Shown: positions 1-8,306 of the stretch, piece by piece | How the letters are laid out: every line of letters starts with the position of its first letter | How positions within the stretch are numbered: the first letter of the stretch is position 1 | From: Paenibacillus larvae subsp. larvae | GTDB lineage: Bacteria; Bacillota; Bacilli; Paenibacillales; NBRC-103111 | Direction of reading: 5' to 3' | Assembly (NCBI RefSeq): GCF_002003265.1 | Contig: NZ_CP019687.1 | Span: 992,001-1,056,000 of the forward strand | Length of the DNA stretch: 64,000 nucleotides | The notes under the pieces: model-generated | The model's input: the letters and a program-made list of their open reading frames with translations, nothing else | What the model was told of the DNA's origin: nothing | Database searches by the model: none | Translations under genes and position numbers: made by a program

Positions 1-1177
1 CTTGAACGGGAATTTGTTTGGCTGCAAAAATGGTTTTGCATAAATGGATGGAATGATTCAGTTCTTCTTCCGTTAACTTATCACCCATTTTTTCAGTACG
101 CTCTTGGGCCAGTTGCAGTTGTGCAAATAGAGGTATAACCAGAGCGGCGTAAGATAAGGAGTCTTCATTATAATTTTTTGCAATCATGGCTTTGACCAGC
201 ATTTTATGCAGCAGCTTCTTGCGGGCATGGAAAATATTGTGGTTTCTTTTTGATGAGTCGGAAATCAATCGCAAATCAGCAGGTTGGCTAAAGGAATAGG
301 CCGCTACATGATTGGTTATTTTTTTCATAAGACTTGTTAATACATGTTTGGGGCCAAATTCTATTACTTCGTTTACCTCATTCATAAGTAAGTAATACAT
401 GGATTCCACCCACCTTACCGGCATCGTCATTTGCAGCTTTAGCTGTTCTGCGATCGAATCACCAGTACGGTACGGAACAGCCGTAACATTAGAAACGATT
501 GGCCATTCGGCTTTTCCAAACTTGCACTGGTCCAGTTGAAGCTGAAATTGTTCGGCTGCAGGCTTCATCATCGGACTATGGAAAGGGGCGCTTACATGTA
601 AATAGGAATGCTTGCTTCCAAGACGATCTGTTATCCTGAGTATCTTTTGAACGGCATGCCTGTGTCCTGAAATGACATGCTGCTGATCTGTATTCATACA
701 AGCCACCTGAACGGGATATTCCTTCGTCGAAATTTTTTCACACAATTCTTGTAAAGCCTGCAGCCTTATCCCGGAAACGGCAGCCATTGTTCCCAACTGC
801 TCAGGATCTGCATGCTGCATAATGATTCCTCTTTGTCTGACAAGTCTGACAGCATCTTGAAAAGAAAGGGCGCCAGCACATACAAGGGCTGAATACTCAC
901 CTAGACTATGACCTGCCAGAAAATTTGGCGTAACGCCTATTTCCTGCATATAAACATCAAAAGCTATAACACTCACAGTTAAAATAGCCGGCTGGGCATT
1001 CATGGTCAAAGTCAGCTCATTCATGTTTCCATCAAAACATAGCTTTTTTAAGTCAAAAGAGATGGCATCACTTGCTTCTTCAAATCGCCTTTTGGCCAAA
1101 ACAAAGTCATCCCAAAAACTTTTGCCCATCTCAACAACTTGAGAACCTTGTCCAGGAAATAAAAAAGCAAGACTCAT
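1..1177 (-). CDS. Discrete malonyl-CoA:ACP acyltransferase (FabD/trans-AT type), partial at left edge
   Basis: Reading leftward from an ATG at 1177 with a GGAGG ribosome site just upstream, the open frame runs off the window start. The product begins MSLAFLFPGQGSQ, the acyltransferase N-terminus, and continues with the nucleophile elbow GHSLGEYSAL and the downstream AFHSPMM catalytic His motif. At about 390 residues so far it is longer than FabD (about 310). The extra C-terminal helical tail resembles discrete trans-acting ATs of NRPS/PKS clusters such as zwittermicin ZmaF. It would load malonyl, or a related extender, onto acyl carrier proteins. No PKS gene is visible next to it inside the window, so whether it serves a cluster to the left or the NRPS locus at the right end is unknown. 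Confidence 0.85.
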   Translation of the reverse strand, partial: MSLAFLFPGQGSQVVEMGKSFWDDFVLAKRRFEEASDAISFDLKKLCFDGNMNELTLTMNAQPAILTVSVIAFDVYMQEIGVTPNFLAGHSLGEYSALVCAGALSFQDAVRLVRQRGIIMQHADPEQLGTMAAVSGIRLQALQELCEKISTKEYPVQVACMNTDQQHVISGHRHAVQKILRITDRLGSKHSYLHVSAPFHSPMMKPAAEQFQLQLDQCKFGKAEWPIVSNVTAVPYRTGDSIAEQLKLQMTMPVRWVESMYYLLMNEVNEVIEFGPKHVLTSLMKKITNHVAAYSFSQPADLRLISDSSKRNHNIFHARKKLLHKMLVKAMIAKNYNEDSLSYAALVIPLFAQLQLAQERTEKMGDKLTEEELNHSIHLCKTIFAAKQIPVQ

Positions 1178-1996
1178 TCGGCTCCTCCGTCCTCACAATT
1201 TGAAAATTTAAATTAAATGGATTTTATTTCTATATAACCCATTTTAGTCTATGGAGAACATTTTAGCAAAATTTTCCTTAGTAAGTTATTTAATTTTTGA
1301 CAATTAAGTGTCAATTTAAGGTAATTTTAGAAAAATAAATGATAGATTAGTATGCCTTTTATGAGAATGAAACGAAGAGAAACAACTTTGAAATGACCGA
1401 GAGAGCTAAGGTTTAAGAAAAAAGCCAAGACTCTATTGGAACAAGAGATATAATAAAACATATCTGATAAGGGGCGGTTAAGTTGATAAAGTTGTTTCAG
1501 CAGATGAGCCGCCTATTTTGTGAGCGGTTTTCTTTTGATTAAAAATCAACATTAAAAGATGAGTTGAATGAAATCCAATCTGCTGACTATATTGAGTTGT
1601 AACGAATTGATATTTTGAAACAGCACAACAGCTTATGCCGCAAAGGGCTTCTCTCTTTTAAGGAAGTGATTCCTTTTAAATTTGATTAACTTCATTAAAT
1701 ATCAATCATATAAAATAATCTTCTGAATGAGTTGTATGTATGTACATGTTCCAACTTATTTATCAGTCCGGTTCTTGCATTATGAATAGCATCAGCGGCA
1801 TCAGGAAAAGGCATTGCTTTTGGTATTATGTTTGACTGTTTTTTTCTTCTTTAATGACATTAAATATTTCCTTAGCAGTTCTATTGAGAGATAGAAATCT
1901 TTCATTTCTACTTTAACCGTGGTCACTCAGGAATCCATACAAAACAAATGGTAATTAATCAATATTAACTTCATTAATTAAAGATCAAGTCCAAAT
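1178..1996. other. AT-rich intergenic stretch without a supported gene
   Basis: About 820 bases between the acyltransferase and the IS256-family element. I found no coding frame with family resemblance. A GAGCCGCC/GAGCGG pair followed by a TTTTCTTTT run near 1507-1535 could be a weak terminator remnant. The rest is AT-rich with many stops in all frames. Confidence 0.4.
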
Positions 1997-3356
1997 TTGT
2001 GTGTAAATTCCCTCAGCTAGACTGTGCTACATAATGCGAGTCACTTTGGCATCGGACTTTGGCCGATCCTTCCGCCATTCCATGTACTCGGTCATGTCGA
2101 GATATTTCTTGCCGGCTGCCCATTTTTCATCCTGTTCCATCAATAGAGCACCAATAAGACGAATCACGGATTCACGGTTTGGGAAGATGCGAATGACACG
2201 TTCCCGGCGTCTAACCTCTTCGTTGAGACGCTCAACGCTATTTGTCGTGCGCAGCCGTTTTCGGTAACGCTCTGGCAGCATTAAGACGGCGGTAGCATCG
2301 TCAAATCCGCTTTCCAGCACGCCCATCGCCTTACCCGCCTTATCTTCATAAGCCGCTAAGGTCTGTTTTAATAAAAACCTTGCCGTTCCAGTATCAGGAG
2401 CATCTAGAATCGACCGTAGACGGCCATGGATCTCATCCTTCAAGGCTTTGGGTGAGGCTTCTAATACATTTCGCGTGAAGTGAGTCTGGCATCGCTGCCA
2501 TGTTACCCCTTGCAGCTGCTGCCGTACCGCGCGTACAAGGCCGCCATGATCGTCGGAGGTAATGAGATCCACACCTCGTAATCCACGTCCTTTTAGAGAG
2601 CTGAAAAACTCACTCCAGCTTGCTTCAGATTCTGTGTCACCCAGCATCAGGCCAAGGACTTCACGATAGCCCTCGGTGTTTACACCAATGGCAATCATGA
2701 TGCCTCGTGAGCGTACACGACCGTCTTCACGGACCTTGAGATACATCGCATCTACGAGAACAAACGGAAAGAGGCTGTCTGCCAGGCTTCGATTATTCCA
2801 AGCAGTTACGATGGGATCCAGCCGCTTACAAAGGTCTGAAACAGTGGATTTAGAAAACTCGGTTCCGCAGAGTTCTTCGGTTACTTGCGAGACTTTACGC
2901 GTAGAGACGCCGTTTACGACCATTTCCATCATCGCTAAGATTAACGCTTGTTCACTTCTCTGGTAACGACTAAAGAGCTCTGTCGTGAACTTCCCGCCAC
3001 GGATGCGCGGAACACTTAGTGTAATGGTTCCCACCCGCGTATGCAGCCCATGTGGATACGATCCATTCCGGTACGCTTTTCGATTCTCTGTTCGTTCATA
3101 ACGATCTGCTTCCACTTGTTCACTCACCTGTGCTTGTAAGACTTGGTTCAGTACAGACTCGAGCAGCTTGGCTACACCCGCATCCTGAGAATTTCCCAAA
3201 AATAGTTGATGTAAAAGCTGCGAATCTACGTTAATCTGGTATTGAGCCATTTCATAACACCTCGTATATTTAGAATTTTGTGTCCCAACATTATTCTAAC
3301 TGAGGGCTATGAATATGGCTCCTTTCATTTTTTGGAACCTAGCTTTTTACACAATT
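1997..3356 (-). mobile_element. IS256-family insertion sequence
   Basis: A single mutator-type transposase gene is flanked by short imperfect terminal repeats: TTGTGTGTAAA at the left end and the inverse of ATTGTGTAAAAA at the right end (3340-3356). Length of about 1.36 kb and a single orf fit IS256. The exact ends are approximate and no target duplication was confirmed. Confidence 0.75.
2027..3250 (-). CDS. IS256-family (mutator-type) DDE transposase
   Basis: 407 residues, the usual IS256 transposase size. The N-terminal helical region contains a YRNGSYP segment and VGTITLSVPRIRGG. The catalytic core shows VLVDAMYLKVRE (first Asp), ITSDDHGGL (second Asp) and RTTNSVERLNEEVRRRERVIRIFPN (catalytic Glu and the conserved C-terminal segment). 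It catalyses cut-out and reinsertion of the surrounding element. The frame is intact, so the copy could be active. It is the only IS in the window with an uninterrupted transposase and lies between the acyltransferase and a VOC gene. Confidence 0.93.
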   Translation of the reverse strand: MAQYQINVDSQLLHQLFLGNSQDAGVAKLLESVLNQVLQAQVSEQVEADRYERTENRKAYRNGSYPHGLHTRVGTITLSVPRIRGGKFTTELFSRYQRSEQALILAMMEMVVNGVSTRKVSQVTEELCGTEFSKSTVSDLCKRLDPIVTAWNNRSLADSLFPFVLVDAMYLKVREDGRVRSRGIMIAIGVNTEGYREVLGLMLGDTESEASWSEFFSSLKGRGLRGVDLITSDDHGGLVRAVRQQLQGVTWQRCQTHFTRNVLEASPKALKDEIHGRLRSILDAPDTGTARFLLKQTLAAYEDKAGKAMGVLESGFDDATAVLMLPERYRKRLRTTNSVERLNEEVRRRERVIRIFPNRESVIRLIGALLMEQDEKWAAGKKYLDMTEYMEWRKDRPKSDAKVTRIM

Positions 3357-3545
3357 ATACGGACTCAACTTAATTAAATGATCCTATTCTTCTTTGGCAC
3401 CCCTTATCAATCTAGTATGTGTCAAGCGAACAATTCGCGGCTTTCATCATGTGTTTTGTTCTGTGGCGTATGGCACTTTACTTATGATAACATATTGGTA
3501 AAAGGCCCTCTTTTTTGTTTTTATTTTCAGTATTACATAAAAAAA

Positions 3546-3592
3546 GGAGGTTTACATAGTCCCTTAAGACTTTAAAACCTCCCGGTATTTTT
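3546..3592. terminator. Probable bidirectional terminator
   Basis: GGAGGTTT (3546-3553) pairs with AAACCTCC (3575-3582), followed on the plus strand by a T run at 3587-3592 and flanked on the other side by an A run that becomes T's on the minus strand. It lies just downstream of the minus-strand VOC gene. The rest of 3357-3665 holds nothing recognisable. Confidence 0.5.
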
Positions 3593-3665
3593 TATGAGTT
3601 AGTTCTTGAACTTATGACCTGACACACACTTAAAATAACATATTAAAATTTATGTTAACTTTCTA

Positions 3666-4091
3666 TTATTGTTTACCCTCAGTGAAAATTTGGAAAGTTA
3701 CACCAAACTTGTCCGTTACACTACCATAACCAGGTGAAAAGAAAGTTTCTTGCAGCGGCATATCCACTTCCCCGCCTTCTTGCAAAGATTCATAAATTTG
3801 TTTTGATTTTTTAATTTCATTAGTTGTAATGCAGATGGTAACCTGGTTTCCCTTTTGATGTGGCTTGCCTGGAAACGTATCAGAAAACATAAGATCCGTT
3901 TCACCGACTTTTAACATTGCGTGTGATACACGTTCCTTTACATCGGCCGGTATTGGAAATTCGGGGTTTTCCGGCATTTCTCCAAAAGTTTGTTTAAACA
4001 GGACCTTGGCACCCAATGCTCTTTCGTAAAATTCGATAGCTTCCTGGGCATTTCCGTCCATCACTAAATAGGGGGTCAGTCGTAACGTCAT
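3666..4091 (-). CDS. VOC-family protein, PhnB-like
   Basis: 141 residues with the PhnB/YP vicinal-oxygen-chelate pattern: TPYLVMDGNAQEAIEFYERALGAK at the N-terminus, a central MFSDTFPG segment, and a C-terminal FFSPGYGSVTDKFGVTFQIF strand. Family members are small dimeric proteins related to glyoxalase and bleomycin-resistance proteins; substrates are rarely known and none can be assigned here. The gene is divergent from a LysR regulator starting 101 bases away, which suggests that regulator may control it. The frame is complete and an intergenic hairpin lies downstream. Confidence 0.8.
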   Translation of the reverse strand: MTLRLTPYLVMDGNAQEAIEFYERALGAKVLFKQTFGEMPENPEFPIPADVKERVSHAMLKVGETDLMFSDTFPGKPHQKGNQVTICITTNEIKKSKQIYESLQEGGEVDMPLQETFFSPGYGSVTDKFGVTFQIFTEGKQ

Positions 4092-4191
4092 AATTAAGCA
4101 ACTCCTTTGGTTTGAAATTCTTCGCTCTTCTCTATTATGCTCAAAATTTTGATAAATCGTCCAGTACAGGTTGTCTTATAAGGAGGATACT

Positions 4192-5091
4192 ATGGAATTA
4201 CGGCATTTACGCTATTTTGTGACTGTTGCCGAGGAATTGAATTTTGGCCGGGCTGCTGCTCGTTTAAACATCACACAGCCTCCTCTGAGCCAACAAATCC
4301 GGCAATTGGAACAGGAACTAGGGTTTCCTCTATTATTCCGAACTAAGCAGCGGGTAGAATTGACCGAGGCTGGAAAAGTCTTTTTGGAAGAAGCCCGTAT
4401 CACCCTGGCGCATATCGATAAGACGTTGGATTCCGCCCGGCGGGCACATCTTGGCGCAGCCGGAAGATTGGATATTGCATTTGTAGGTTCCGCAACGTAT
4501 AGGATAGTTCCATTGCTGCAGAGTTACCGAATGCGTTTTCCGTCAGTCAGTTTGGTACTTCATCAAATGAAAACGGCAAATCAATTACAGGCTCTGCACG
4601 AATCTCAGATTCATCTGGGGATCATTCGCAGTCCAGTCCAGAGTCCCCTTCTAGCTTCCACCGTTATTTATAGGGAAAGGTTCTTAGTCGCTCTGCCGCA
4701 TACTCACCCGTTGACAAGAGAAAATCAATTGCGCATCCAGGATCTGGAACATCAAGATTTTATTCTTCCCTCCCGCAGTAACGGTTCGATGTACCATGAA
4801 GCAGTCATCCGTCTCTGTTTCCAGTCAGGTTTCTATCCCAAGATTGCTTTAGAGGCACCGGAAATTCTCACCATTGTTGCATTTGTTTCAGCAGGCATGG
4901 GAATAGCGCTTGTACCTGCATCATTTCAAAACCAGCAAAATATTGGTGTCGTCTATCGGGAACTAGAAAACGTCGGGACTATGTTGGATATGGTTATGGT
5001 TTGGCGCAAAAATGAAAAGTCACAAGTGTTAAAGCAATTTCTCCAGCATATAGATTCTTTGGGTCCCCTGGAATCTTCCAACAGTCATTGA
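4192..5091 (+). CDS. LysR-family transcriptional regulator
   Basis: About 299 residues when started at the ATG at 4192, chosen because AAGGAGGATACT precedes it at ideal spacing and the product then begins MELRHLRYFVTVAEE, the canonical LysR start. An N-terminal winged helix-turn-helix (FGRAAARLNITQPPLSQQIRQLE) is followed by a co-inducer-binding domain (GRLDIAFVGSATYRIVPLL; AGMGIALVPASF). It resembles BenM/CatM-like regulators, but the inducer is not deducible. It is transcribed divergently from the VOC gene, the usual arrangement of a LysR protein and its target. Confidence 0.88.
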   Translation: MELRHLRYFVTVAEELNFGRAAARLNITQPPLSQQIRQLEQELGFPLLFRTKQRVELTEAGKVFLEEARITLAHIDKTLDSARRAHLGAAGRLDIAFVGSATYRIVPLLQSYRMRFPSVSLVLHQMKTANQLQALHESQIHLGIIRSPVQSPLLASTVIYRERFLVALPHTHPLTRENQLRIQDLEHQDFILPSRSNGSMYHEAVIRLCFQSGFYPKIALEAPEILTIVAFVSAGMGIALVPASFQNQQNIGVVYRELENVGTMLDMVMVWRKNEKSQVLKQFLQHIDSLGPLESSNSH

Positions 5092-5204
5092 CCCACCCTT
5101 TCTCAGAGTTATCTGCAGCGGTTGTTGTACAACCAGATCGCTCAACCTTTATCCACCATAAAGAATTGGCAAACCGGAGGGTAGCAGACAGGACAATAGC
5201 CGTT

Positions 5205-5390
5205 TCAGCATTCCTCAAGGCTAGCTAATTTCGCATATAACCCAGCATTTTCAGCCTGGAGTTTTTCATTTAGCCCTTGAATAGCTGCTAAAGCTACACC
5301 CTGCATATCTACGCTTGAAATATGTTTATTATCATCTCTATTTAGTCCGAAGGCGGTTTTGAAATCCTGTGCAGTGCTCTACTTTTGCCG
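5205..5390 (-). pseudogene. C-terminal relic of a phage tail-fibre-like protein (peptidase S74 chaperone domain)
   Basis: Translating the minus strand gives TAQDFKTAFGLNRDDNKHIS followed by VDMQGVALAAIQGLNEKL and a short coiled-coil tail before a TGA at 5205-5207. This pattern (a hydrophobic helix, then VD.dGvAlAAiqgLneKL, then a coiled coil) is the end of the intramolecular chaperone domain of phage tail fibres and some collagen-like exosporium proteins. An in-frame TAG lies immediately upstream, so only about 60 residues remain. Assignment rests on motif memory, not a search. Confidence 0.55.
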
Positions 5391-6013
5391 TGGACACCAA
5401 CCCCAGCAGCGTTTGTTTGATTTGTGTTTTGTCCAAGAACACCTGATATTATATCGGTTCTGATGTACTGCCTATTAATCATCATGATTATTTTGAATAC
5501 CCCCATTTTATTAAGTAAATTGAAGAAATTATTCCACACTTTTCATAAACTGTCCAATCAACGTCTCGATATATCGATTACGCTCAGTTTTGTTATCAAC
5601 AAATCGATCCCGTCATCAAAAATAATGCACCATGGCAGTCTGCAAAATAGCGATCATAAGATCGTACGATGCTATCCGGACACGCTGAACAAGATGGACA
5701 TGTCTTATTCTGTTTCAGACCGTTATAATAATTTCCTGCGTCCGTTCGCTTTATGCCTGCTTGATTACCCCGATATCACGAAAAGTTGATTAGGCTGTTT
5801 CAAGTGCTTACTGCTAAAGCTAATTGTGATAGACGGAGAACCTGCCGAGATAAAAAACTCCAGTGGACTTCGGTAGATACCAACCGTCCGCTTCCGGCGC
5901 AGCAGTCGTCAACTGGCAGCTTTTCTCGTTCAAACATCATTGCTTAAAGAGAAAGGGAGAATAGGTTTGGTAAAAGCAGTTGACAATTTCGAAGTTATAT
6001 GCGGCGCACGCGA
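5391..6013. other. Stretch without a supported gene
   Basis: About 620 bases. An open frame exists at 5424-5789 on the plus strand, but its composition (rich in Ile, Ser, His and Asn, with no motif) and the lack of a convincing ribosome site give no support. I treat it as decayed DNA between the S74 relic and the recombinase-site region. Confidence 0.35.
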
Positions 6014-6114
6014 GAAAAGCGAGGCAAGGGAATAGGTAAAACCCTTGTTTGACAAGGGTTTCAGGAATTTTAGGAGGGGGTAAAAACACTTCGCATAATA
6101 CGGTATTATACAAG
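6014..6114. repeat. Dispersed 100-bp repeat with hairpin and palindromic core, copy 1
   Basis: The block contains AGCGAGGCAAGGGAATAGG, then an ACCCTTG/CAAGGGT hairpin (6041-6059), then a palindrome at 6088-6114 with arms ACTTCGCATAAT and ATTATACAAG around a short spacer. A second copy with the same order of parts is at 26377-26474. The arm-spacer-arm layout of the palindrome is like a tyrosine-recombinase core site, and a recombinase relic lies 200 bases downstream. Confidence 0.65.
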
Positions 6115-6230
6115 CCGGAAGGAGGTGAGTCTAGACCTCCAAAATGCCGGCAAACCCTTATACATCAAGGGATTCTGACATTTGCGAAATGCCCCCAACC
6201 AACTGCAAATATCCCGGTTTTTCGTGAAGG

Positions 6231-6325
6231 TTATACGAAACCGTATATCCAATTGTTATACGAACTCCTCCTACTTCGTATATCCGTTTTGGTTCGCATA
6301 ACTCCATAGGGAGGATATATGCGAA
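6231..6325. other. Array of TATACGAA/TTCGTATA half-sites upstream of recombinase relic
   Basis: Within 95 bases there are five related half-sites on both strands: TTATACGAAACCGTATATCC at 6231, TTATACGAAC at 6256, CTTCGTATATCC near 6274, GGTTCGCATAACTCC at 6291 and GGATATATGCGAAATGC at 6312. They share sequence with the palindromic core at 6088-6114. I infer binding sites of the tyrosine recombinase whose broken gene starts at 6326, comparable in layout to TnpI resolution sites. Confidence 0.5.
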
Positions 6326-6498
6326 ATGCAAAACCAAGATCACTTCATCATGAATGTCAATTGGAACGATGCTTTCCTGCTTTTTCTTCAAGACTGCAAG
6401 CTCGAAACTTAAGCAAGGAGAGCATTCGGCGCTACCGCAACAGTCTGGAAAAGCTCCACCAGTACCTGACCATTCAAAAACTGCAATGGCCGATCTGA
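6326..6498 (+). pseudogene. N-terminal relic of a tyrosine recombinase/integrase
   Basis: An ATG at 6326 after GGGAGG begins MQNQDHFIMNVNWNDAFLLF and runs into a stop (TAA). Shifting frame at that point continues NLSKESIRRYRNSLEKLHQYL and then a TGA at 6496. The two pieces together match the SAM-like core-binding domain found at the N-terminus of XerC/TnpI-type recombinases. The catalytic domain (R-H-R-Y) is absent; the IS630-family element follows. The frameshift and missing catalytic half make it non-functional. Confidence 0.55.
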
Positions 6499-6648
6499 AC
6501 CCTGCTCTCCTTACACATCACATAATACCGAGTATACGTATCCCCTCCATGGGCCAGAGCTTTGAAATGAATAAACCAAGACGAAACACCCCATCTATTA
6601 TTCATTTCATTATCAGTAAAAATCGGACCCTTTAGAGGAGCGCAACAA

Positions 6649-7818
6649 CTATATAAGTTGAACTTAAGTTTTAGAAAAGAATGGTAAGGAAATGTACACC
6701 TGCTTGTCGAATAAGATAAGGAAACCCATTCAGACAGGCAGGTATTAAGATGAATAATCAATTCGCATTAAACGAAGTGACACAAGCCATGAAACAAGCA
6801 AAGAAACGGCGCATGTATGAACGTTATCAAGCCTTGTATTTGCACCTGAAGGGAAAGTCAGTTAAAGAGATTGCCGAGACCCTGAACCGAAGCGCAGAAA
6901 CAGTGAAAAACTACATCCAAGCGTATGAAACCGGTGGATTAGCGGCTCTGCAAATGAAGTATTCTCCCGGTGCACCAGCCCGGTTATCGGCAGAACAACA
7001 GGAAAAGCTGAAGCAAACCATCATCCATTCGCTCCCGCATGAGGTCGGCTTCACGGCACGGCATAACTGGACGCTTAAAATCATTGCCGCTTTTATTGAA
7101 CGCGAGTTCGGTCATCGCTACTCCCTGCGAGGCGTCTCTAAAATAATGCATCCCCAAGGACTGAGTTACACCAAACCCACGTATACGTTGGCAGCAGCGG
7201 ATCCAGAGAAGCAACGTCAGTTTTCTGAGCACACCTTTCCCGAATTAAAAAAAGACTCTTGAACGATGAAATCGATCACTTGCTGTTTGAAGATGAATCC
7301 ATGATTCGGGACTACCAGGCTATTCAGAAAACATGGTTTCTTCGCGGAAAACAGCATGTGATTCGAACCACGGGCAAGCATCGGGGCGTGAAACTGCTGG
7401 CTACGGTGGACTATGCAACAGGTCAGATCGTTTGGCAAGAAGACGAGCAATACACCGCCGAGACGTTTTTGAATTTTCTTCAAAAAGTGATCTCAAAGTA
7501 TCCTGACGGTAAAATCGTCATGGTGTTAGATAACGCACGTATTCATCATGCGAAGCTGTTGCATCCGTTTCTGGAAGAAATGAACGGAAGACTTGAGCTG
7601 GTTTTTCTGCCGCCTTACAGTCCGCAACTCAATATCGTCGAAGGGCTCTGGAAATGGCTGAAATCCGATGTGATTAACAACGTGTTCTTTCACACCGTTA
7701 CCGAAATCTGCAAGAACGTCGGACAGTTTATGGACGAAATAATGAAAAGCCCCGATTCAATTATTGATCGTCTCTGTATCAGGTTTTGATCCTGATTTCT
7801 TTAGTTCAACTTATATAG
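6649..7818 (+). mobile_element. IS630-family insertion sequence
   Basis: Terminal inverted repeats CTATATAAGTTGAACTTAA (6649 on) and its inverse TTTAGTTCAACTTATATAG (ending 7818) flank a two-frame transposase. Each end carries the TA expected of IS630 target duplication. Total is about 1.17 kb, typical of the family. Confidence 0.85.
6750..7789 (+). CDS. IS630-family transposase, two frames joined by probable -1 frameshift
   Basis: The first frame (6750-7262, 170 residues) has a helix-turn-helix (KSVKEIAETLNRSAETVKNYIQAY) and the linker of IS630 OrfA. The second (7259-7789) carries the catalytic core: LLFEDESM (first Asp), VLDNARIHH (second Asp) and PPYSPQLNIVEGLWKWLK (catalytic Glu). At the junction the sequence reads A-AAA-AAA-G (seven A's at 7248-7254), a classic slippery heptamer. 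A -1 shift there joins ELKK to RLLNDEIDHLLFEDES without loss. This is the normal expression mode of many IS630 members, so I regard the gene as intact. The element interrupts the recombinase-relic region. Confidence 0.85.
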
Positions 7819-7874
7819 ATTCTATCCTGTGAAAAAAAGAAAAGTAGTTTTTTTAATCAACATAAATAAAAAGC

Positions 7875-7915
7875 AAAACCCAAGAATGCTGTTATATCAA
7901 CGTTCTTGGGTTTTT
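7875..7915. terminator. Strong hairpin terminator, bidirectional
   Basis: AAAACCCAAGAA (7875-7886) pairs perfectly with TTCTTGGGTTTT (7903-7914), flanked by A's on the left and T's on the right. It lies just outside the IS630 element. Confidence 0.7.
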
Positions 7916-8038
7916 AATTTAGGTGAAATGTTAACTATATCGGACTTTCTAGCCAGTCCCCTTTATCACTTTATTTTTCAGTTTACGGCGCTTGGGAGTT
8001 TTGCAAATAGATATTTGCAAGAAGACACAACAACAGTA

Positions 8039-8128
8039 CTAGAACTGGCTAATCTTTTCGGCATGTTTTTCACTAATTTCCGCTACTGCCCCTTTAGAAC
8101 TGATAATTTTGTTTGGTCGCAAGTCCAT
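8039..8128 (-). other. Possible small or relic coding frame, unrecognised
   Basis: The minus strand can be read from an ATG at 8128 as MDLRPNKIISSKGAVAEISE and on to a stop at 8039 (29 residues; the open frame extends only four codons further upstream). The codon pattern looks protein-like, but no ribosome site is evident and I recognise no family. It may be the end of a lost gene. The surrounding 7920-8306 otherwise shows nothing. Confidence 0.25.
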
Positions 8129-8306
8129 GTGAACATCAGCCGTCTCTGCTTGTTAATCATATCCGACTAGTTAAATCCTTCTATCTAAGAATGCCCTCTA
8201 GTAGATAGCAAGACATCTCTATTGATATACAAAATATTGGAGTTGAAGGAAAAAGTATGCAAAATATAAAAGAGGTGAGACGAGTGCGCTGGTATAAATC
8301 TAGCGA

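Noticed and set aside
1423-1437. 14-base identity (GCCAAGACTCTATT) shared with 21682-21695
   Set aside because: Too short and without further flanking similarity; treated as chance or a minor remnant.
3052-3234. Plus-strand open frames opposite the IS256 transposase
   Set aside because: They are complementary-strand shadows of a gene with clear transposase motifs and have no ribosome sites.
5424-5789. 121-codon plus-strand frame
   Set aside because: No ribosome site, no motif, and unusual composition; the surrounding region consists of decayed fragments.
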